DNA of 40,124 nt from Nevskia sp. (GCA_031291075.1 JARLJS010000020.1:1-40124), one strand, 5' to 3'; positions 23,375-33,498 are shown, numbered from the stretch's first letter. Notes: generated by a model from the letters alone, not told the origin. Program-made: numbers and translations.

Positions 23375-26300
23375 CTACCGCCCGCGCTCAAACGTATAGA
23401 TCAGATCCCCGCCGGAGGCCACGCCGGACTCGGTCTGCAGCTTGAAGCCGTGGCCGATGTCGTACAGCATGCGGAAGGTCTGTCCCGGCTGGAACAGGCT
23501 CACGCCGTAGCTGACGAACAGCCTGGGCGTGAGGTACTTGCCGAGCGTGAGCTGGGCCGCCTGCGAGGTGTAGGCGGCGGAGCCGGGGGCATTCTGCGCC
23601 GCCTGTGAGCCCTGGATCGAGGTCGCGTCGGCGGCGACGCTGGCGCCGCCGACCGGCCCCTGGCCGATGGAGATCTGGTCCAGGCCCAGGCTCTTGCCGA
23701 ACTTCTGCGCGAAGTAGTCGCCACCGGACAGGCCCAGCGACAGCGCCGCCTGCGAGATCGCGCTGCGGTCGCCGGAGGAGCTCTGGTCGAGCGGGCGTCC
23801 CAGCACCAGCCAGGAGAGCTGCTGCTCGCGCGCCATCGCCGGGTCGGACTGCAGCGTGAGGAGCGGCTTGTCGAGCGTGCCGCGCACGCGCACGCCGACG
23901 GTGATGTCCTGCTGCGGCCTGCGCGTGGCGTAGAGATCCACCGCCGGCTGCTGGATCGGACCGCCATCGAAGATCAGGCGGCCGGTCTCGATCTTCAGGT
24001 CCTGGCCGTAGGCCTGGTAGCGACCCTCCACCAGCCGCAGCTCGCCGAGGCCGCTGGTGTCCCGCTGCGGCTCTTCGCTGACCGTCACCGATCCTTCCAG
24101 CCGCGTGGCGAGGCCGAAGCCCTTGAAGTTCACGGCGTCGCCGAGCACCAGCGCCACCGTGCTGTAGATGCGCAGCGGCGGAGGCTGCGGCTGCGGCTCG
24201 GCGCCGACGATCACCTGGTCGGAGCTGATGGTCACGCCGCTGTCGCCCAGACCTTGCGGTGTGATGTCGGCCTTGGGCACGGTCAGGGTTCCCTGCAGGC
24301 GGATGCCGCTGTCGTCGCTCTGCAGGTGCAGGTCCGGAGTCACCCAGATGCGCGCGTCCGGCACGGCCACCGCCTGGAAGTTCTCGCCCTTGAGCGCCAG
24401 GTCGGCGCGCGGCGGGGCCACCGATGGATCGAGCGTACCGTCGACCCTGAGGGCGCCGCCGCCGGACACCATCGAGCCGTCGAGTGCGAGCGGACCCTGG
24501 CCGCGGCCGGTGATGTGTACCTCCAGCTTCTGCACCTCGATACCCGCCTGGACCACCTTGGCGTGACCGTCCTGCAGCGCGATGTCGCCCTGCAGACGCG
24601 GCAGCGCCACCGTGCCGCCCAGGTCGAGCTGGCCGGCAAGGCTGCCGCCGACCGCGTGAAGCTGCGGCACCAGGGATTCGACGAAGGCCAGGTCCGGCAC
24701 GCTGACGTGCAGCGCGCCGGACAGCGGGCGGGCATCGAAGTCCGCCGCCGGGCCGGCACTGACGTCGCCGCCGATACTGCCGTTGGCAAAGCGCAGGTCG
24801 AGCGCCGCGTGAATGCGGCCCTGCTGCTCGTCGGCCTTGAGCGTGCTGGGTTCCAGCTCCACCACGGGCGCGCCCGGAGCCTGGAAGTGCACGACGGTGG
24901 TGCGCAGATCGGCGCTCACCGCCGCGACGTCGGCGCCGGCGAGGTCGATGCTGCCGCTGCCATCGATCTCGCCGTCGATGGCGTACTTCGGCGGCAGCAG
25001 CGGCTTGAAGGTGGCGAGCAGCAGGCGGTCGAGGTCCAGCGACAGGCGCAACCCGGCGCGGGTCACGTTCTGTTCCAGGCGCAGGCAGGCGCGGCCGCCA
25101 TCGCCGGAGAAGCAGGCCGGCTCCAGGCTTTGCCGCGTCGCTCCCAGCAACAGGCCCGCCGGCTTCTCCAGCGCCCAGGGCGGCAACTGCGCCGGCGCCA
25201 CCCGGCCCGACTTGATCTGGCCGCCCCACTCGCGGCGGCGGCGGTCATAGCCGCCGTCCACCGCCAGCTCGAGATCGCCGCGTTCGCTGCGCAGGTCGAG
25301 CGCGGCGCGGTGGTAGGTCTCCTGGCCGTCGGCCGTCAGCTTCAGGCTGTGGATGGCGAAACCGACCTGCGCCTCGTGGACCTGCAGGCCGAGATGCGAG
25401 GGCCTGGCCGGGTCGAGATCCGTGTCCAGCTCCACGGCGGCAACGCGGTAGGCCTGGTAGCGCAGCCCTTCCGCATGGCCGTGCGCCTGCAGGTGCGGGT
25501 CGTCCAGCGGGCCCTGCAGCTTGAAGTCGAGCAGCGCGTGCCCGCCGAGCTGCGGCGCGAACGCCGCCAGGTTGGACGCGTCGAGCTTGCCCGCCAGGTC
25601 GAACGGCGGCGTGGCCTGGCCGCTGGCATCGAGCCGGTTGTTGCCGAGCGACAGCGCCAGCTTTTGCAGCAGCACGGTATCGCCGCGCAGCTCGGCATTG
25701 GTCGACAGGCTGAGGGGACTACCGCGGAACTGGGAACGGTCGAGGTTCACCGCCACGGCGATGGCCGGCTTGCCGTCGCGCTGGATGGTCCGGGTCTCGA
25801 CGCTGCCGTTGATGGAACCGGACCAGGCCACTGTCGGCTGCTTCGCCGCGGTGCTGGTGAACAAGGGCACGAAAGGCGCCGGGTCGAAGGAGGCGATCTG
25901 CGCCTTGAGGTCGACGCTCAAGGTGGGCGACCAACCGACGCTGCCGCTGGCGGCCATGCTGCCCTGGCCGGACTGCAGGGTGAGTTGGGCGAGGTGTACA
26001 CCACGCGTATCGGTGTCGCCCTGCGCCTTCATTTGCAGCGGCAGGCCGCGCAGCTGCGACGGATCGAGGTGAAGGTCGAACACGATGTCCGGCGCGCCGT
26101 TGCGCAGTACGGTGCGGGTATCGAAACCGCCGTTGAGCGAACCGTTCCAGCCGGAAGCGAACAGCGCCGGGTCGAGCTGGGCGAAGCTGCCCGCCAGGTC
26201 GGCGCGCAGCTCGGGCGCCCACGCCACGCTGCCGCGCAGCTGCGCCGAGCCCTTGCCGGAGGCGAGCTTGAGCGCGGATAGATTGATCTGCTGAAAATCA

Positions 26301-27148
26301 CCGTCGCCGCTGGCGGTGAGGTCGAGCGGCAGCTGGCGGAGCTGCGCATCGGTGTGCAAGTCGAAGCGGTAACGATCGAACGGTCCGCTCAAGGTGGCCG
26401 TCCCGTTCGCCCGCTCCAGCAGGCGATCGCCCGCGCGCCCCAGCAGCGGCCAGCGCAGCTCGCGCCAGTGCAGCTGCAACCGGCTGCCGGCCGCGTCGAA
26501 ACCGAGCCTGCCGCTGGCGTCGATCTGGCCCGGCCCCTTGAGTTCGAGCGCGGCCACGTCGACATGGTCCGCGGCCATGCGTGCCTGGCCGTTCAGTTGC
26601 AGCGGCCCGGTTTCGGCGAGGTCGGCGTCGAGGCGGGCGATTTCGAGGCGGTCGCCGATCCAGCTGCCCGCGAGGCCGGCGCGCTCGAGGCGGAACGGCG
26701 GAGCCGCGCCCTGGCTGAAGCTGAAGCCGCGCAGGCTCAGGGCGTCGATGGCGATATCCAGCGGCAGCTTCGCCGGCAACCGGACCGGTCCCGCCGGGCC
26801 CGAATCCTTTGCCGCCGGCGGCAGGTGCAGCTGCAGTTCCTCCACCTCCGCCACCTCGACGTGCAGTCGCCGTTGCAGCAGTTCGTGCGGACGCAGACGC
26901 AGGTGGAGGTGCGCCAGATCCACCCGCGTACCGTCGGCGCCGGCATAGTGGACGTCGTCGACGACGAACTCGCGCAGCAGCGTGCCCTGGACGGCGCCGA
27001 TGCGCACGCTGCCACCGCCGAGCTCGCGCGCCAGCCCGGCCAGCGCCCGCAGGCCGGCCGCGCTGTCCAGCGCCAGCCACAGCGCGGCACCGGCCAGCAG
27101 CAGTGCCGCCGCCACCACGGCGATGACGAGGCCGAGGCGGCGCCTCAC
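23375..27148 (-). CDS. tamB: Translocation and assembly module protein TamB
   Basis: A 1257-residue AsmA-like bridge protein of the envelope. The N-terminal membrane anchor (RRRLGLVIAVVAAALLLAGAALWLAL) is followed by about 1000 residues of beta-strand repeats with Gln/Leu/Asp patterns (for example LDASGQATPPFDLAGKLDASNLAAFAPQLGG), a lipid-binding groove in this family. The C-terminal DUF490/TamB domain contains GELRLVEGRYQAYGQDLKIETGRLIFDGGPIQQP, VRGTLDKPLLTLQSDPAMAREQQLSWLVLGRPL and the terminal GQTFRMLYDIGHGFKLQTESGVASGGDLIYTFER. It overlaps tamA by four bases. TamB with TamA supports outer-membrane protein insertion and phospholipid transport. Confidence 0.95.
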   Translation of the reverse strand: MRRRLGLVIAVVAAALLLAGAALWLALDSAAGLRALAGLARELGGGSVRIGAVQGTLLREFVVDDVHYAGADGTRVDLAHLHLRLRPHELLQRRLHVEVAEVEELQLHLPPAAKDSGPAGPVRLPAKLPLDIAIDALSLRGFSFSQGAAPPFRLERAGLAGSWIGDRLEIARLDADLAETGPLQLNGQARMAADHVDVAALELKGPGQIDASGRLGFDAAGSRLQLHWRELRWPLLGRAGDRLLERANGTATLSGPFDRYRFDLHTDAQLRQLPLDLTASGDGDFQQINLSALKLASGKGSAQLRGSVAWAPELRADLAGSFAQLDPALFASGWNGSLNGGFDTRTVLRNGAPDIVFDLHLDPSQLRGLPLQMKAQGDTDTRGVHLAQLTLQSGQGSMAASGSVGWSPTLSVDLKAQIASFDPAPFVPLFTSTAAKQPTVAWSGSINGSVETRTIQRDGKPAIAVAVNLDRSQFRGSPLSLSTNAELRGDTVLLQKLALSLGNNRLDASGQATPPFDLAGKLDASNLAAFAPQLGGHALLDFKLQGPLDDPHLQAHGHAEGLRYQAYRVAAVELDTDLDPARPSHLGLQVHEAQVGFAIHSLKLTADGQETYHRAALDLRSERGDLELAVDGGYDRRRREWGGQIKSGRVAPAQLPPWALEKPAGLLLGATRQSLEPACFSGDGGRACLRLEQNVTRAGLRLSLDLDRLLLATFKPLLPPKYAIDGEIDGSGSIDLAGADVAAVSADLRTTVVHFQAPGAPVVELEPSTLKADEQQGRIHAALDLRFANGSIGGDVSAGPAADFDARPLSGALHVSVPDLAFVESLVPQLHAVGGSLAGQLDLGGTVALPRLQGDIALQDGHAKVVQAGIEVQKLEVHITGRGQGPLALDGSMVSGGGALRVDGTLDPSVAPPRADLALKGENFQAVAVPDARIWVTPDLHLQSDDSGIRLQGTLTVPKADITPQGLGDSGVTISSDQVIVGAEPQPQPPPLRIYSTVALVLGDAVNFKGFGLATRLEGSVTVSEEPQRDTSGLGELRLVEGRYQAYGQDLKIETGRLIFDGGPIQQPAVDLYATRRPQQDITVGVRVRGTLDKPLLTLQSDPAMAREQQLSWLVLGRPLDQSSSGDRSAISQAALSLGLSGGDYFAQKFGKSLGLDQISIGQGPVGGASVAADATSIQGSQAAQNAPGSAAYTSQAAQLTLGKYLTPRLFVSYGVSLFQPGQTFRMLYDIGHGFKLQTESGVASGGDLIYTFERGR

Positions 27149-28896
27149 AAGCCCACCCGCACACCGAGGTGCAGATGCACGATCTCCGCTCCCGGATCGA
27201 AGGGATGGGCCAGGTCCACCGCCACGGAACCGAACGGCAGGCGGTAGCGGAAACCCAGGCCGGCGCCGTAGTGCAGCTTCACCTCCGGCACGTCGTCGAC
27301 GCCGCCAGCGTCGGCGAAGGCGGCGAGGCCGTAGTTCCTGTAGAACTGCCAGTCGACCTCGGCGCTGGCGGTGGTGAGGTACCTGCCGCCGACCAGGTTG
27401 CCCTGGGGGTCACGCGGCGCCAGGGCGTGATAGCTGTAGCCGCGCACGCTTTCGTCGCCGCCGGCGAAGAACCGCTGCGACGGCGGCAGGTTGTCGAAGC
27501 CGGACACGAACACCGCGCCTTCCTCCAGCCGCCCGAGCAGGCGCAGACCGGGACCGAGCGGGATGACGCCGCGCAGCTTGAGCAGGCCTTCGATGAAGTC
27601 GGTGTCCGAGAGCAGCACCGTGCTGCCGCCGTGCACGTCCATCGAGGCGAACCAGCCCCGGCGCGGGTAGATGGGGTCGTTCACCTGGGTACGGCTGAAC
27701 GACACGCCGGGGGTCAGCAGCTTGCTGCTGTTGCCGGGCTCGCTCTGCAGGTTGTACTGGTCGGCGGAATAGACGAGGTAATAGCGACGCTGCCAGTCGC
27801 CGTCCTGCCGCGTGTAGGCGGTGCCGAGGGACCACAGGTTCTCGTGGATGCCCTGGAAATCCTGCTTCAGCCCCTGGCCGGTGAAGCTGATGGAGTCGCC
27901 CGGCACGCTGCCGTAGGGAACGCGGTACTCGGCCACCGCGGTGCTGATGTTCTGCGAGGGCTGCAGGGTCAGTCGCAACTTGTGGCCCTTCTCGTTGAGA
28001 CGGCGGAACTCCATGCCGGCAAGCGCGCGCGGTCCGGTGTCTGTGCCGTAGCCGGCGCCGAACTTGTACACCCGCGGCGGCTTGGAACTGGTATGGATGA
28101 CCACCGGGATGCGCCGGTCGGGGCCGGCCTTGCCCTTCTGCGGTTCCAGCTCCACCAGCTTGAAGTAGTCGAGGTCGCTGAGGGCGAACTGCGTCGCCAG
28201 CACCTTGGACGAATCGAACGGCTCGCCTGGCACGATTTTCAGGTAACGCCGCAGCAGGCGGTCCTGCAAGCGCCCGTCCTGCTCGATGGTGACGTCGCCG
28301 AAGTACCAGCGCGGCCCGGTGTCCAGGGCCAGCAGGACCTCGGCGGTGTTGGCCTCCACATCCACCCTCAGCTCGCGGCGGGTGAAGGCGGCGTCGAGAT
28401 AGCCGCCGCCGGTGGCGGCCTGCAGCAGGCGCGCCTTGAGCGCTTCGTAGTCCGGATGCTTGAGCCGCTGGCCGGTCTGCAGCCGCGGGCGCGACACCAC
28501 CTTCTGCAGCGGGGCGTAGTCCTTGCCCTCGCCCTCGACGCGGATGTCGATGCGCGAGATCAGCACCGGCGGGCCGGCATCCACCGTGTAGGTGGCGGTC
28601 CAGTCCTGGCCGCCGCCCTGCAGCCCGGACTTGACCGTGGGGTTGTACCAGCCGAAGGGTTGCAACGCCTTGCGGATGTCGTCCTCGCCCTGCGTCAGCA
28701 GCCGCCGCACCTCGGCTTCGTCGTACTGCTCCTTGGCCGCGTCCACGCTCTTGGCGTAGTCGAGGATGCGCAGCTGGGCGTAGGCGTTGTCCTGCTCGTC
28801 AGAGCCCAGGCCGCGCACGCGCACGTCGATACCCGCGAACGCGGGCGCGCTCGCGCAGAGGACGCCGCAGAGCAGTAGAAGTCGGGCACGGGGCAT
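27145..28896 (-). CDS. tamA: Autotransporter assembly factor TamA (Omp85/BamA family)
   Basis: A 583-residue outer-membrane protein. The signal peptide is MPRARLLLLCGVLCASAPAFA. Three POTRA-like domains follow (about 22-270), with phrases such as YTVDAGPPVLISRIDIRVEGEG and LDTGPRWYFGDVTIEQDGRLQDRLLRRYLKIVPGEPFDSSKV. The Omp85 barrel includes KFGAGYGTDTGPRALAGMEFRRLN, the barrel signature RFFAGGDESVRGYSYHALAPRD (the (V/I)RG(Y/F) tip of loop 6), and ends in VDLAHPFDPGAEIVHLHLGVRVGL. The ORF can be prolonged upstream by 67 codons through the MITE-like repeat, but the ATG at 28896 gives the signal peptide. tamB follows with a four-base overlap. Confidence 0.95.
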   Translation of the reverse strand: MPRARLLLLCGVLCASAPAFAGIDVRVRGLGSDEQDNAYAQLRILDYAKSVDAAKEQYDEAEVRRLLTQGEDDIRKALQPFGWYNPTVKSGLQGGGQDWTATYTVDAGPPVLISRIDIRVEGEGKDYAPLQKVVSRPRLQTGQRLKHPDYEALKARLLQAATGGGYLDAAFTRRELRVDVEANTAEVLLALDTGPRWYFGDVTIEQDGRLQDRLLRRYLKIVPGEPFDSSKVLATQFALSDLDYFKLVELEPQKGKAGPDRRIPVVIHTSSKPPRVYKFGAGYGTDTGPRALAGMEFRRLNEKGHKLRLTLQPSQNISTAVAEYRVPYGSVPGDSISFTGQGLKQDFQGIHENLWSLGTAYTRQDGDWQRRYYLVYSADQYNLQSEPGNSSKLLTPGVSFSRTQVNDPIYPRRGWFASMDVHGGSTVLLSDTDFIEGLLKLRGVIPLGPGLRLLGRLEEGAVFVSGFDNLPPSQRFFAGGDESVRGYSYHALAPRDPQGNLVGGRYLTTASAEVDWQFYRNYGLAAFADAGGVDDVPEVKLHYGAGLGFRYRLPFGSVAVDLAHPFDPGAEIVHLHLGVRVGL

Positions 28897-28907
28897 GCCG
28901 GGGCATG

Positions 28908-29165
28908 ATCCTAGAAACGGCAGTTGGGGATCGGACCCAGGATTGATTGGGCGGCGATCCCGCAGCGAGGGATGGCGCCGGCCTGGAGCGACACCCATGG
29001 TGGTTCCATGGGTTTCGCGAAGGCCAAGCCAGACCCGCGAGGGGCGCCGAGCGCCGATCCAGCGGGAGAAGCATTCACCCAGGTGGCGAGCCCACACCTT
29101 TGCAAATTCGTAATCACCTCAACCAATTTGCGGCTTCTCCCGCGGCCAACTGCCGTTTCTAGGAT
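28908..29165. mobile_element. MITE-like element, 258 bp, with perfect 20-bp terminal inverted repeats
   Basis: The ends 28908-28927 (ATCCTAGAAACGGCAGTTGG) and 29146-29165 are exact reverse complements. The interior has no believable ORF and contains smaller dyads, such as CCCATGG..CCATGGG at about 28991-29012. Flanks show no obvious target duplication. It fills nearly the whole gap between the TraB/GumN gene and tamA, starting 12 bases upstream of the tamA ATG, so tamA must use a promoter in, or reading through, the element. Confidence 0.75.
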
Positions 29166-29183
29166 GATACTGGAGGGACGGGC

Positions 29184-30101
29184 TTAGTCGGCCCTGGCCA
29201 TGGTCATCAGCTGTTGTTCCACCGCCGAGTATGGCGCCACCTTGTAGCCGTGGGCGCGCAGCGCCGCGATCAGGCCGTCCGGGCCGACCAGGTGGGCGGC
29301 GCCCACCACCACCAACTCCGGCTCGTCGCCGTCGAAGATGCGCTTGAGCTGCGGCATCCAGTTGCGGTTGCGCTGCGCCAGCAGATGGTCGTAGACCTGC
29401 GGGTAGCCGTGCTTGAGCTGGCGGTCGAGCGCCTCGACCACGCCGACGTCGTTGTCGCGCCAGGCGCGCAGCATCTGCTCGGGATCGTCGCCGGAATCGC
29501 CGTCCTGTTCGTCCATGGCCGAGGCCAGGAACTCCCGCGCCAGCGGCCCGTTCATGCCGGTGAACAGGCCGATGTGGGCGGCCGGCGCCTCCAGCCAGCG
29601 CACGTCCTTGCCGTCCTCCAGGGCCCAGTGGTAGATCTGCTCGTCGATGCCGTTCTCGCCGCTGAACCCGGCCTTGCGATAGCTGAACACTTCCAGCGTC
29701 ATCGCGCAGAACCAGGGCTTGAAGGGATCGCAGGCGGACACCGGCATGCCGATATGGGCCGAGTAGCGCTCCAGCTGCTCATACATCTTGCCGCCGATCT
29801 CGGCCTTGAGACCGGGCTGGGAGCGGGCCGCGGCCAGCATCGCCACCCGCACGCGCGGCTGCGACAGCGCGCCCAGGTCGGTCTCGAACACCACGGCGTC
29901 GGAGGCGTCGTAGGCCTCGGCGATGCCCTGCGGCAGCTCCTCGCTGTTGTCCGGCAGCAGGTGCACCGAGCCCAGCAGGTAATGGGTGGCCTTGGCGCCG
30001 TGCACCTCCCACAGGAACGGCACCCCGCCCTCGGCACGGACCTGCGGCCCGGCGCACAGCAGGTACAGCGGCAGCAACCACGACAGACAGCGGCGGATCA
30101 T
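29184..30101 (-). CDS. TraB/GumN family protein
   Basis: A 305-residue protein with an N-terminal signal peptide (MIRRCLSWLLPLYLLCAGPQVRA). The family's two GxxH elements are present: LLGSVHLLPDNSEELPQGI near the start and VVVGAAHLVGPDGLIAALRAHGYKV near the end; between them lie FETDLGAL and the GIDEQIYHWALEDGKDVRWLEAPAAHIGLF block. TraB/Tiki-like proteins are metal-dependent proteases in eukaryotes; in bacteria GumN and ligand-free relatives are uncharacterised. The ATG at 30101 has a GGAG site six bases away; an alternative ATG at 30143 overlaps the ttcA stop (ATGA) and would add 14 residues before the signal. It is cotranscribed with ttcA. Confidence 0.88.
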   Translation of the reverse strand: MIRRCLSWLLPLYLLCAGPQVRAEGGVPFLWEVHGAKATHYLLGSVHLLPDNSEELPQGIAEAYDASDAVVFETDLGALSQPRVRVAMLAAARSQPGLKAEIGGKMYEQLERYSAHIGMPVSACDPFKPWFCAMTLEVFSYRKAGFSGENGIDEQIYHWALEDGKDVRWLEAPAAHIGLFTGMNGPLAREFLASAMDEQDGDSGDDPEQMLRAWRDNDVGVVEALDRQLKHGYPQVYDHLLAQRNRNWMPQLKRIFDGDEPELVVVGAAHLVGPDGLIAALRAHGYKVAPYSAVEQQLMTMARAD

Positions 30102-30139
30102 CCAGGTCTCCGGACCGTTCACGGTCCTGTTGAGGTGCT

Positions 30140-31006
30140 TCATTGCGGCCCAGGCTCGCCGCCGCGGTCCGGCATCAGCCAGTCCACCGCGTCGGCGCCG
30201 CCGTCGAGCCCGGCGAAATCGAACAGGCCGGTATCTGCCAGCTGCGACGGCGCTACGTTGCGCAGGGCGCCGAAGATGTGCTCCACCCGGCCCGGCTGCT
30301 GCCGCTCCCACTCGTCCAGCATGCGGCGGATCTGCTTGCGCTGCAGCTGCTCCTGCGAACCGCACAGATTGCACGGGATGATGGGGAAGCCGCGCAGCTC
30401 GGCATAGGCCGCGATGTCCTGCTCGCGACAGTAGGACAACGGCCGGATCACGATGTTACGGCCGTCGTCGCTCTTCAGCTTGGGCGGCATCGCCTTCAGC
30501 GTCGAGCCGTAGAACATGTTGAGGAAAAATGTGGCGACGATGTCGTCGCGGTGGTGACCCAGGGCGATCTTGTTGAAGCCGTTTTCGGCGGCGTAGTTGT
30601 ACAGCGCGCCGCGGCGCAGCCGCGAGCACAGGCTGCATAGGGTCTTGCCCTCCGGGATGACGCGCTTCACCACCGAGTAGGTGTCCTGCTCGATGATGTG
30701 GTAGGGCACCCCGCGCGATTTCAGGTACTCCGGCAGCACGTGCTCGGGAAAGCCGGGCTGCTTCTGGTCCAGGTTCACCGCCACCAGTTCGAACTCCACC
30801 GGCGCCGCCTCGCGCAGCAGCAGCAGCAGGTCGAGCATGGTGTAGGAATCCTTGCCGCCGGACAGGCACACCATCACCTTGTCGCCGGCGCGGATCATGC
30901 CGTAGTCCTGGATCGCCTGGCCGACCTGCCGGCGCAGGCGTTTGACCAGCTTGTTGGCTTCACCGCGCGCTTTCGCGCGCGGCGGATTGACCACGACAGC
31001 GTTCAC
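30140..31006 (-). CDS. ttcA: tRNA 2-thiocytidine(32) synthetase TtcA
   Basis: A 288-residue ATP-pyrophosphatase that thiolates C32 of certain tRNAs through an Fe-S cluster. The PP-loop is [21 protein letters not shown]; cysteine pairs are in [14 protein letters not shown] and [16 protein letters not shown] (cluster ligands C-x2-C). Further family sequence is [30 protein letters not shown]. The start is uncertain: no ATG lies upstream of the N-terminal helix. GTG at 31006 follows an AAGGCGAAG stretch and gives a sensible N-terminus; a GTG at 31087 would extend it into the transporter gene. The downstream TraB gene nearly abuts. Confidence 0.93.
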   Translation of the reverse strand: MNAVVVNPPRAKARGEANKLVKRLRRQVGQAIQDYGMIRAGDKVMVCLSGGKDSYTMLDLLLLLREAAPVEFELVAVNLDQKQPGFPEHVLPEYLKSRGVPYHIIEQDTYSVVKRVIPEGKTLCSLCSRLRRGALYNYAAENGFNKIALGHHRDDIVATFFLNMFYGSTLKAMPPKLKSDDGRNIVIRPLSYCREQDIAAYAELRGFPIIPCNLCGSQEQLQRKQIRRMLDEWERQQPGRVEHIFGALRNVAPSQLADTGLFDFAGLDGGADAVDWLMPDRGGEPGPQ

Positions 31007-31040
31007 GATTTTCTTCGCCTTTAGGGCCTGTTGACCATTA

Positions 31041-32861
31041 CTAGGCCGTGGCGTCAGCCACAGCCTCACGGACGTGGATTTTCTCACGATACAGGCCGCT
31101 GACGAAAATGAAGACCACCCCTGCCGCGCCGGCCATGATGGCGAAGAACCAGAAATACACCGGCCCCACCAGCTTGTAGGTGGAAACCTGGGCGGTGGCG
31201 GCCTTGAACTCGCCGCTGCTGGCCAGCGCCTGGCGGTGGACCACGTCCATCAGCTTGACCCGCTTGCCGGCGGCATCGACCTGCTGGACCAGGAAGGTGC
31301 CGGCCAGCTCGGTCGGCTTGCCGTCGTCGCCGGTCATGCTCAGGCCGGTGTCGCCGGTGAGGTCGATCTTCTGGCCCACCCGCAGGCGGGCGACGTTGGA
31401 CAGCGACACCCAGGTCTCGGCGCCGGACTGCACGCCGGCGACCTGCAACGGCTCGATCATGCGGGTGTTGACCTGCACGGTGAAGGCCTGGCCGACGCTG
31501 ACCGAGAACAGGTACATCGCCGCCATCATGAAGCTCTTCATCTTCAGCGGCGCCTGGCTGTAGGCGAACTCCAGCGCGGTGATGGAAATCAGCACCTCGG
31601 ACGCGCTCAGCACGCCGTAGGCCAGGATCTGCCACCAGGCGTTGACGCTGCGGCCATGGAAGATCTGGTCCTCGATCAAGGCGATGATGGCGAAGGAGGC
31701 GCCGATCACGAACAGGCCGACGCAGATCTTGCGCAGGGCCGTGATCCTGAAGAAGCGCGCCCACACCGGGAATACCACGAAGGTGAATAACGGGATCATG
31801 GCCAGGATGAACAGGCCGTTCACCACGGTGAGCTGGGCCGGCAGGATCTCCCAGTCCGCCAGGGCACCCAGCAGCGGCACGCCCTTGAGAAAGGCGAACA
31901 GGTGCTTGTCCATCAGGTCCGAGGTGGCCTGCAGCGTCCAGGTCTGGCCGTTGGACTGTTCCCACAGCGACCAGAAAATGGCGACGAAGATGTAGTAGAT
32001 GAAGCCCAGCTTCAGCACCAGCTTGAGGCTGTCGCCGGTGAACGACTGCTCCAGCCAGGCGATCAGCTCCACCGGCAGCGCGCGACGCAGGCCGGTCTTC
32101 AGGCACAGCCAGATCACCAGGGCCATCTGCAGCAGCAGCGCCGCCACCGCGGCCAGCGCCGACTTGTCGGTGATGTAGAACACCCAGCCGGTCAGGGCCA
32201 GCACCGGCGCGAAGCAGAGGGCAAATGCCAGCGCGCCCTGGTTCTGCCGCTCGCTGCGCGCCGGCGGGATCACGGTGAAGCGCCCGCGGCCGGCCCAGAA
32301 CGCCAGGGTGGCGAACAGCATGGCCGCCGCGGGAATGCCGAAGGCGACGCGCGGCCCGTAACGGTCGAGCCAGACTGGGCACATGAAGATCGAAACCGAG
32401 GAGCCCAGGTTGATCGAGAAATAGAAATAGCTGAAGGCCTTGGAGATCAGATGCTGGTTCTTGGTGGTGAACTGGTCGCCGACGTTGGTCGACACGCAGG
32501 ACTTGATGCCGGTGCCGAAGGCGGTGAGGGCCAGGCCCAGCGCCAGCGGCACCGAGCCGGTGTTCAACGCCACCACGGCGCAGCCGGCGCAGTAGAACAG
32601 CGCCAGGAACATGATGGTCTTGAACTTGCCCCAGAACACGTCGGCCAGGATGGCGGCGAAGAAGGGGAAGAAGTAGGCGCCGAACTTGAACAGCGTCTGC
32701 CAGATGGTGGCCTGCGCTTCGGCAAAGTGCAGGTGCTGCACCATGTACACGGTGAGGATGGAATTGATGCCGTAGTAGCAGAAGCGTTCGGCGAGCTCGT
32801 TGACGATGATGAACGGGATGCCGGCCGGCATGCGCTCGGCGGAACTGGTCTGGGCGGTCAT
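31041..32861 (-). CDS. POT/PTR-family peptide transporter with inserted soluble domain
   Basis: A 606-residue proton-coupled oligopeptide transporter (MFS superfamily). The N-terminal helix carries [24 protein letters not shown], the E-x-x-E-R-F-x-Y-Y-G proton/substrate motif, and the second family signature is [17 protein letters not shown] with [16 protein letters not shown] and [11 protein letters not shown]. About 13-14 membrane segments can be counted. Between the last two there is a hydrophilic stretch of roughly 90 residues (from [14 protein letters not shown] to [10 protein letters not shown]) rich in beta-type sequence ([27 protein letters not shown]). In classical bacterial POTs this loop is short, so a periplasmic domain is inferred. 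Substrate not determined. Confidence 0.92.
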   Translation of the reverse strand: MTAQTSSAERMPAGIPFIIVNELAERFCYYGINSILTVYMVQHLHFAEAQATIWQTLFKFGAYFFPFFAAILADVFWGKFKTIMFLALFYCAGCAVVALNTGSVPLALGLALTAFGTGIKSCVSTNVGDQFTTKNQHLISKAFSYFYFSINLGSSVSIFMCPVWLDRYGPRVAFGIPAAAMLFATLAFWAGRGRFTVIPPARSERQNQGALAFALCFAPVLALTGWVFYITDKSALAAVAALLLQMALVIWLCLKTGLRRALPVELIAWLEQSFTGDSLKLVLKLGFIYYIFVAIFWSLWEQSNGQTWTLQATSDLMDKHLFAFLKGVPLLGALADWEILPAQLTVVNGLFILAMIPLFTFVVFPVWARFFRITALRKICVGLFVIGASFAIIALIEDQIFHGRSVNAWWQILAYGVLSASEVLISITALEFAYSQAPLKMKSFMMAAMYLFSVSVGQAFTVQVNTRMIEPLQVAGVQSGAETWVSLSNVARLRVGQKIDLTGDTGLSMTGDDGKPTELAGTFLVQQVDAAGKRVKLMDVVHRQALASSGEFKAATAQVSTYKLVGPVYFWFFAIMAGAAGVVFIFVSGLYREKIHVREAVADATA

Positions 32862-33042
32862 GAACGGTTCGATTTGTGACGGGCGGCGCGGCCGCCCTGA
32901 TGGAGAAATAATGCGCGAACCTGCCGACCTTGTCTAAAAACTGACCAACCGCGGTTCAGGCCTCCAGCCATGGCCGTAGGGCGGGGGCCTCCGGCCTGTC
33001 GCGGAAGGCGGGATCGCTGCGCTGCTCCCGCCCTGCCGAACT

Positions 33043-33498
33043 TCAGGTCTCCAGCCAGAACGTCACCGGCCCGTCGTTCACCAGGCTCACCTGCATATCC
33101 GCCCCGAACACCCCGCTGCCCGTTCCCGGCCATTCGGCCTGCGCCAACGCCAGCAGGAACCCGAACAGCTCGCGCGCCCGCGCCGGCTCGGCCGCGCTGG
33201 TGAAGCTGGCGCGGGTGCCCTTGTCGGTATCGGCGGCCAGGGTGAACTGCGGCACCAGCAGCAGGCCGCCGCCGGTGTCGCGCAGGCTCAGGTTCATGCG
33301 TCCCTGTGCGTCGGGGAATACCCGGTAGCCGAGCAGGCGCTCCAGCAGGCGCCGCGCCTGCGCCTCGCCGTCCTCGCGCTGCACCCCCACCAGCACCAGC
33401 AGGCCGGAGCCGATCGTTCCGACGGTCTCGCCCGCCACCTCCACCGATGCCCGCCGTACCCGCTGCAATAGCCCGATCACGTCCGCCGCCCGCTTCAT
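33043..33498 (-). CDS. dtd: D-aminoacyl-tRNA deacylase
   Basis: A 151-residue DTD that removes D-amino acids (and glycine from tRNA-Ala) from mischarged tRNAs. Motifs SQxxL-like VPQFTLAADTDKGTRASFTSAAEP and NxGPVT-like VSLVNDGPVTFWLET are both present, forming the cross-subunit active site. The family normally begins (M)IGLIQRV; here MKRAADVIGLLQRV offers the ATG at 33498 and a GTG at 33480 giving 145 residues, the usual length, so the true start may be 33480. The ATG overlaps the divergent acyltransferase ATG. Confidence 0.95.
   Translation of the reverse strand: MKRAADVIGLLQRVRRASVEVAGETVGTIGSGLLVLVGVQREDGEAQARRLLERLLGYRVFPDAQGRMNLSLRDTGGGLLLVPQFTLAADTDKGTRASFTSAAEPARARELFGFLLALAQAEWPGTGSGVFGADMQVSLVNDGPVTFWLET

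Noticed and set aside
24254-26281. A 675-codon open frame antisense to tamB (and similar ones opposite lysA, tamA, mnmG and the POT gene)
   Set aside because: All are GC-driven shadow frames without motifs or ribosome-binding sites.
32862-33042. A terminator downstream of dtd (GGCGGGA...TCCCGCC dyad)
   Set aside because: The stem is only 7 bp with a 12-base loop and no U-tract follows; evidence is too weak to list.
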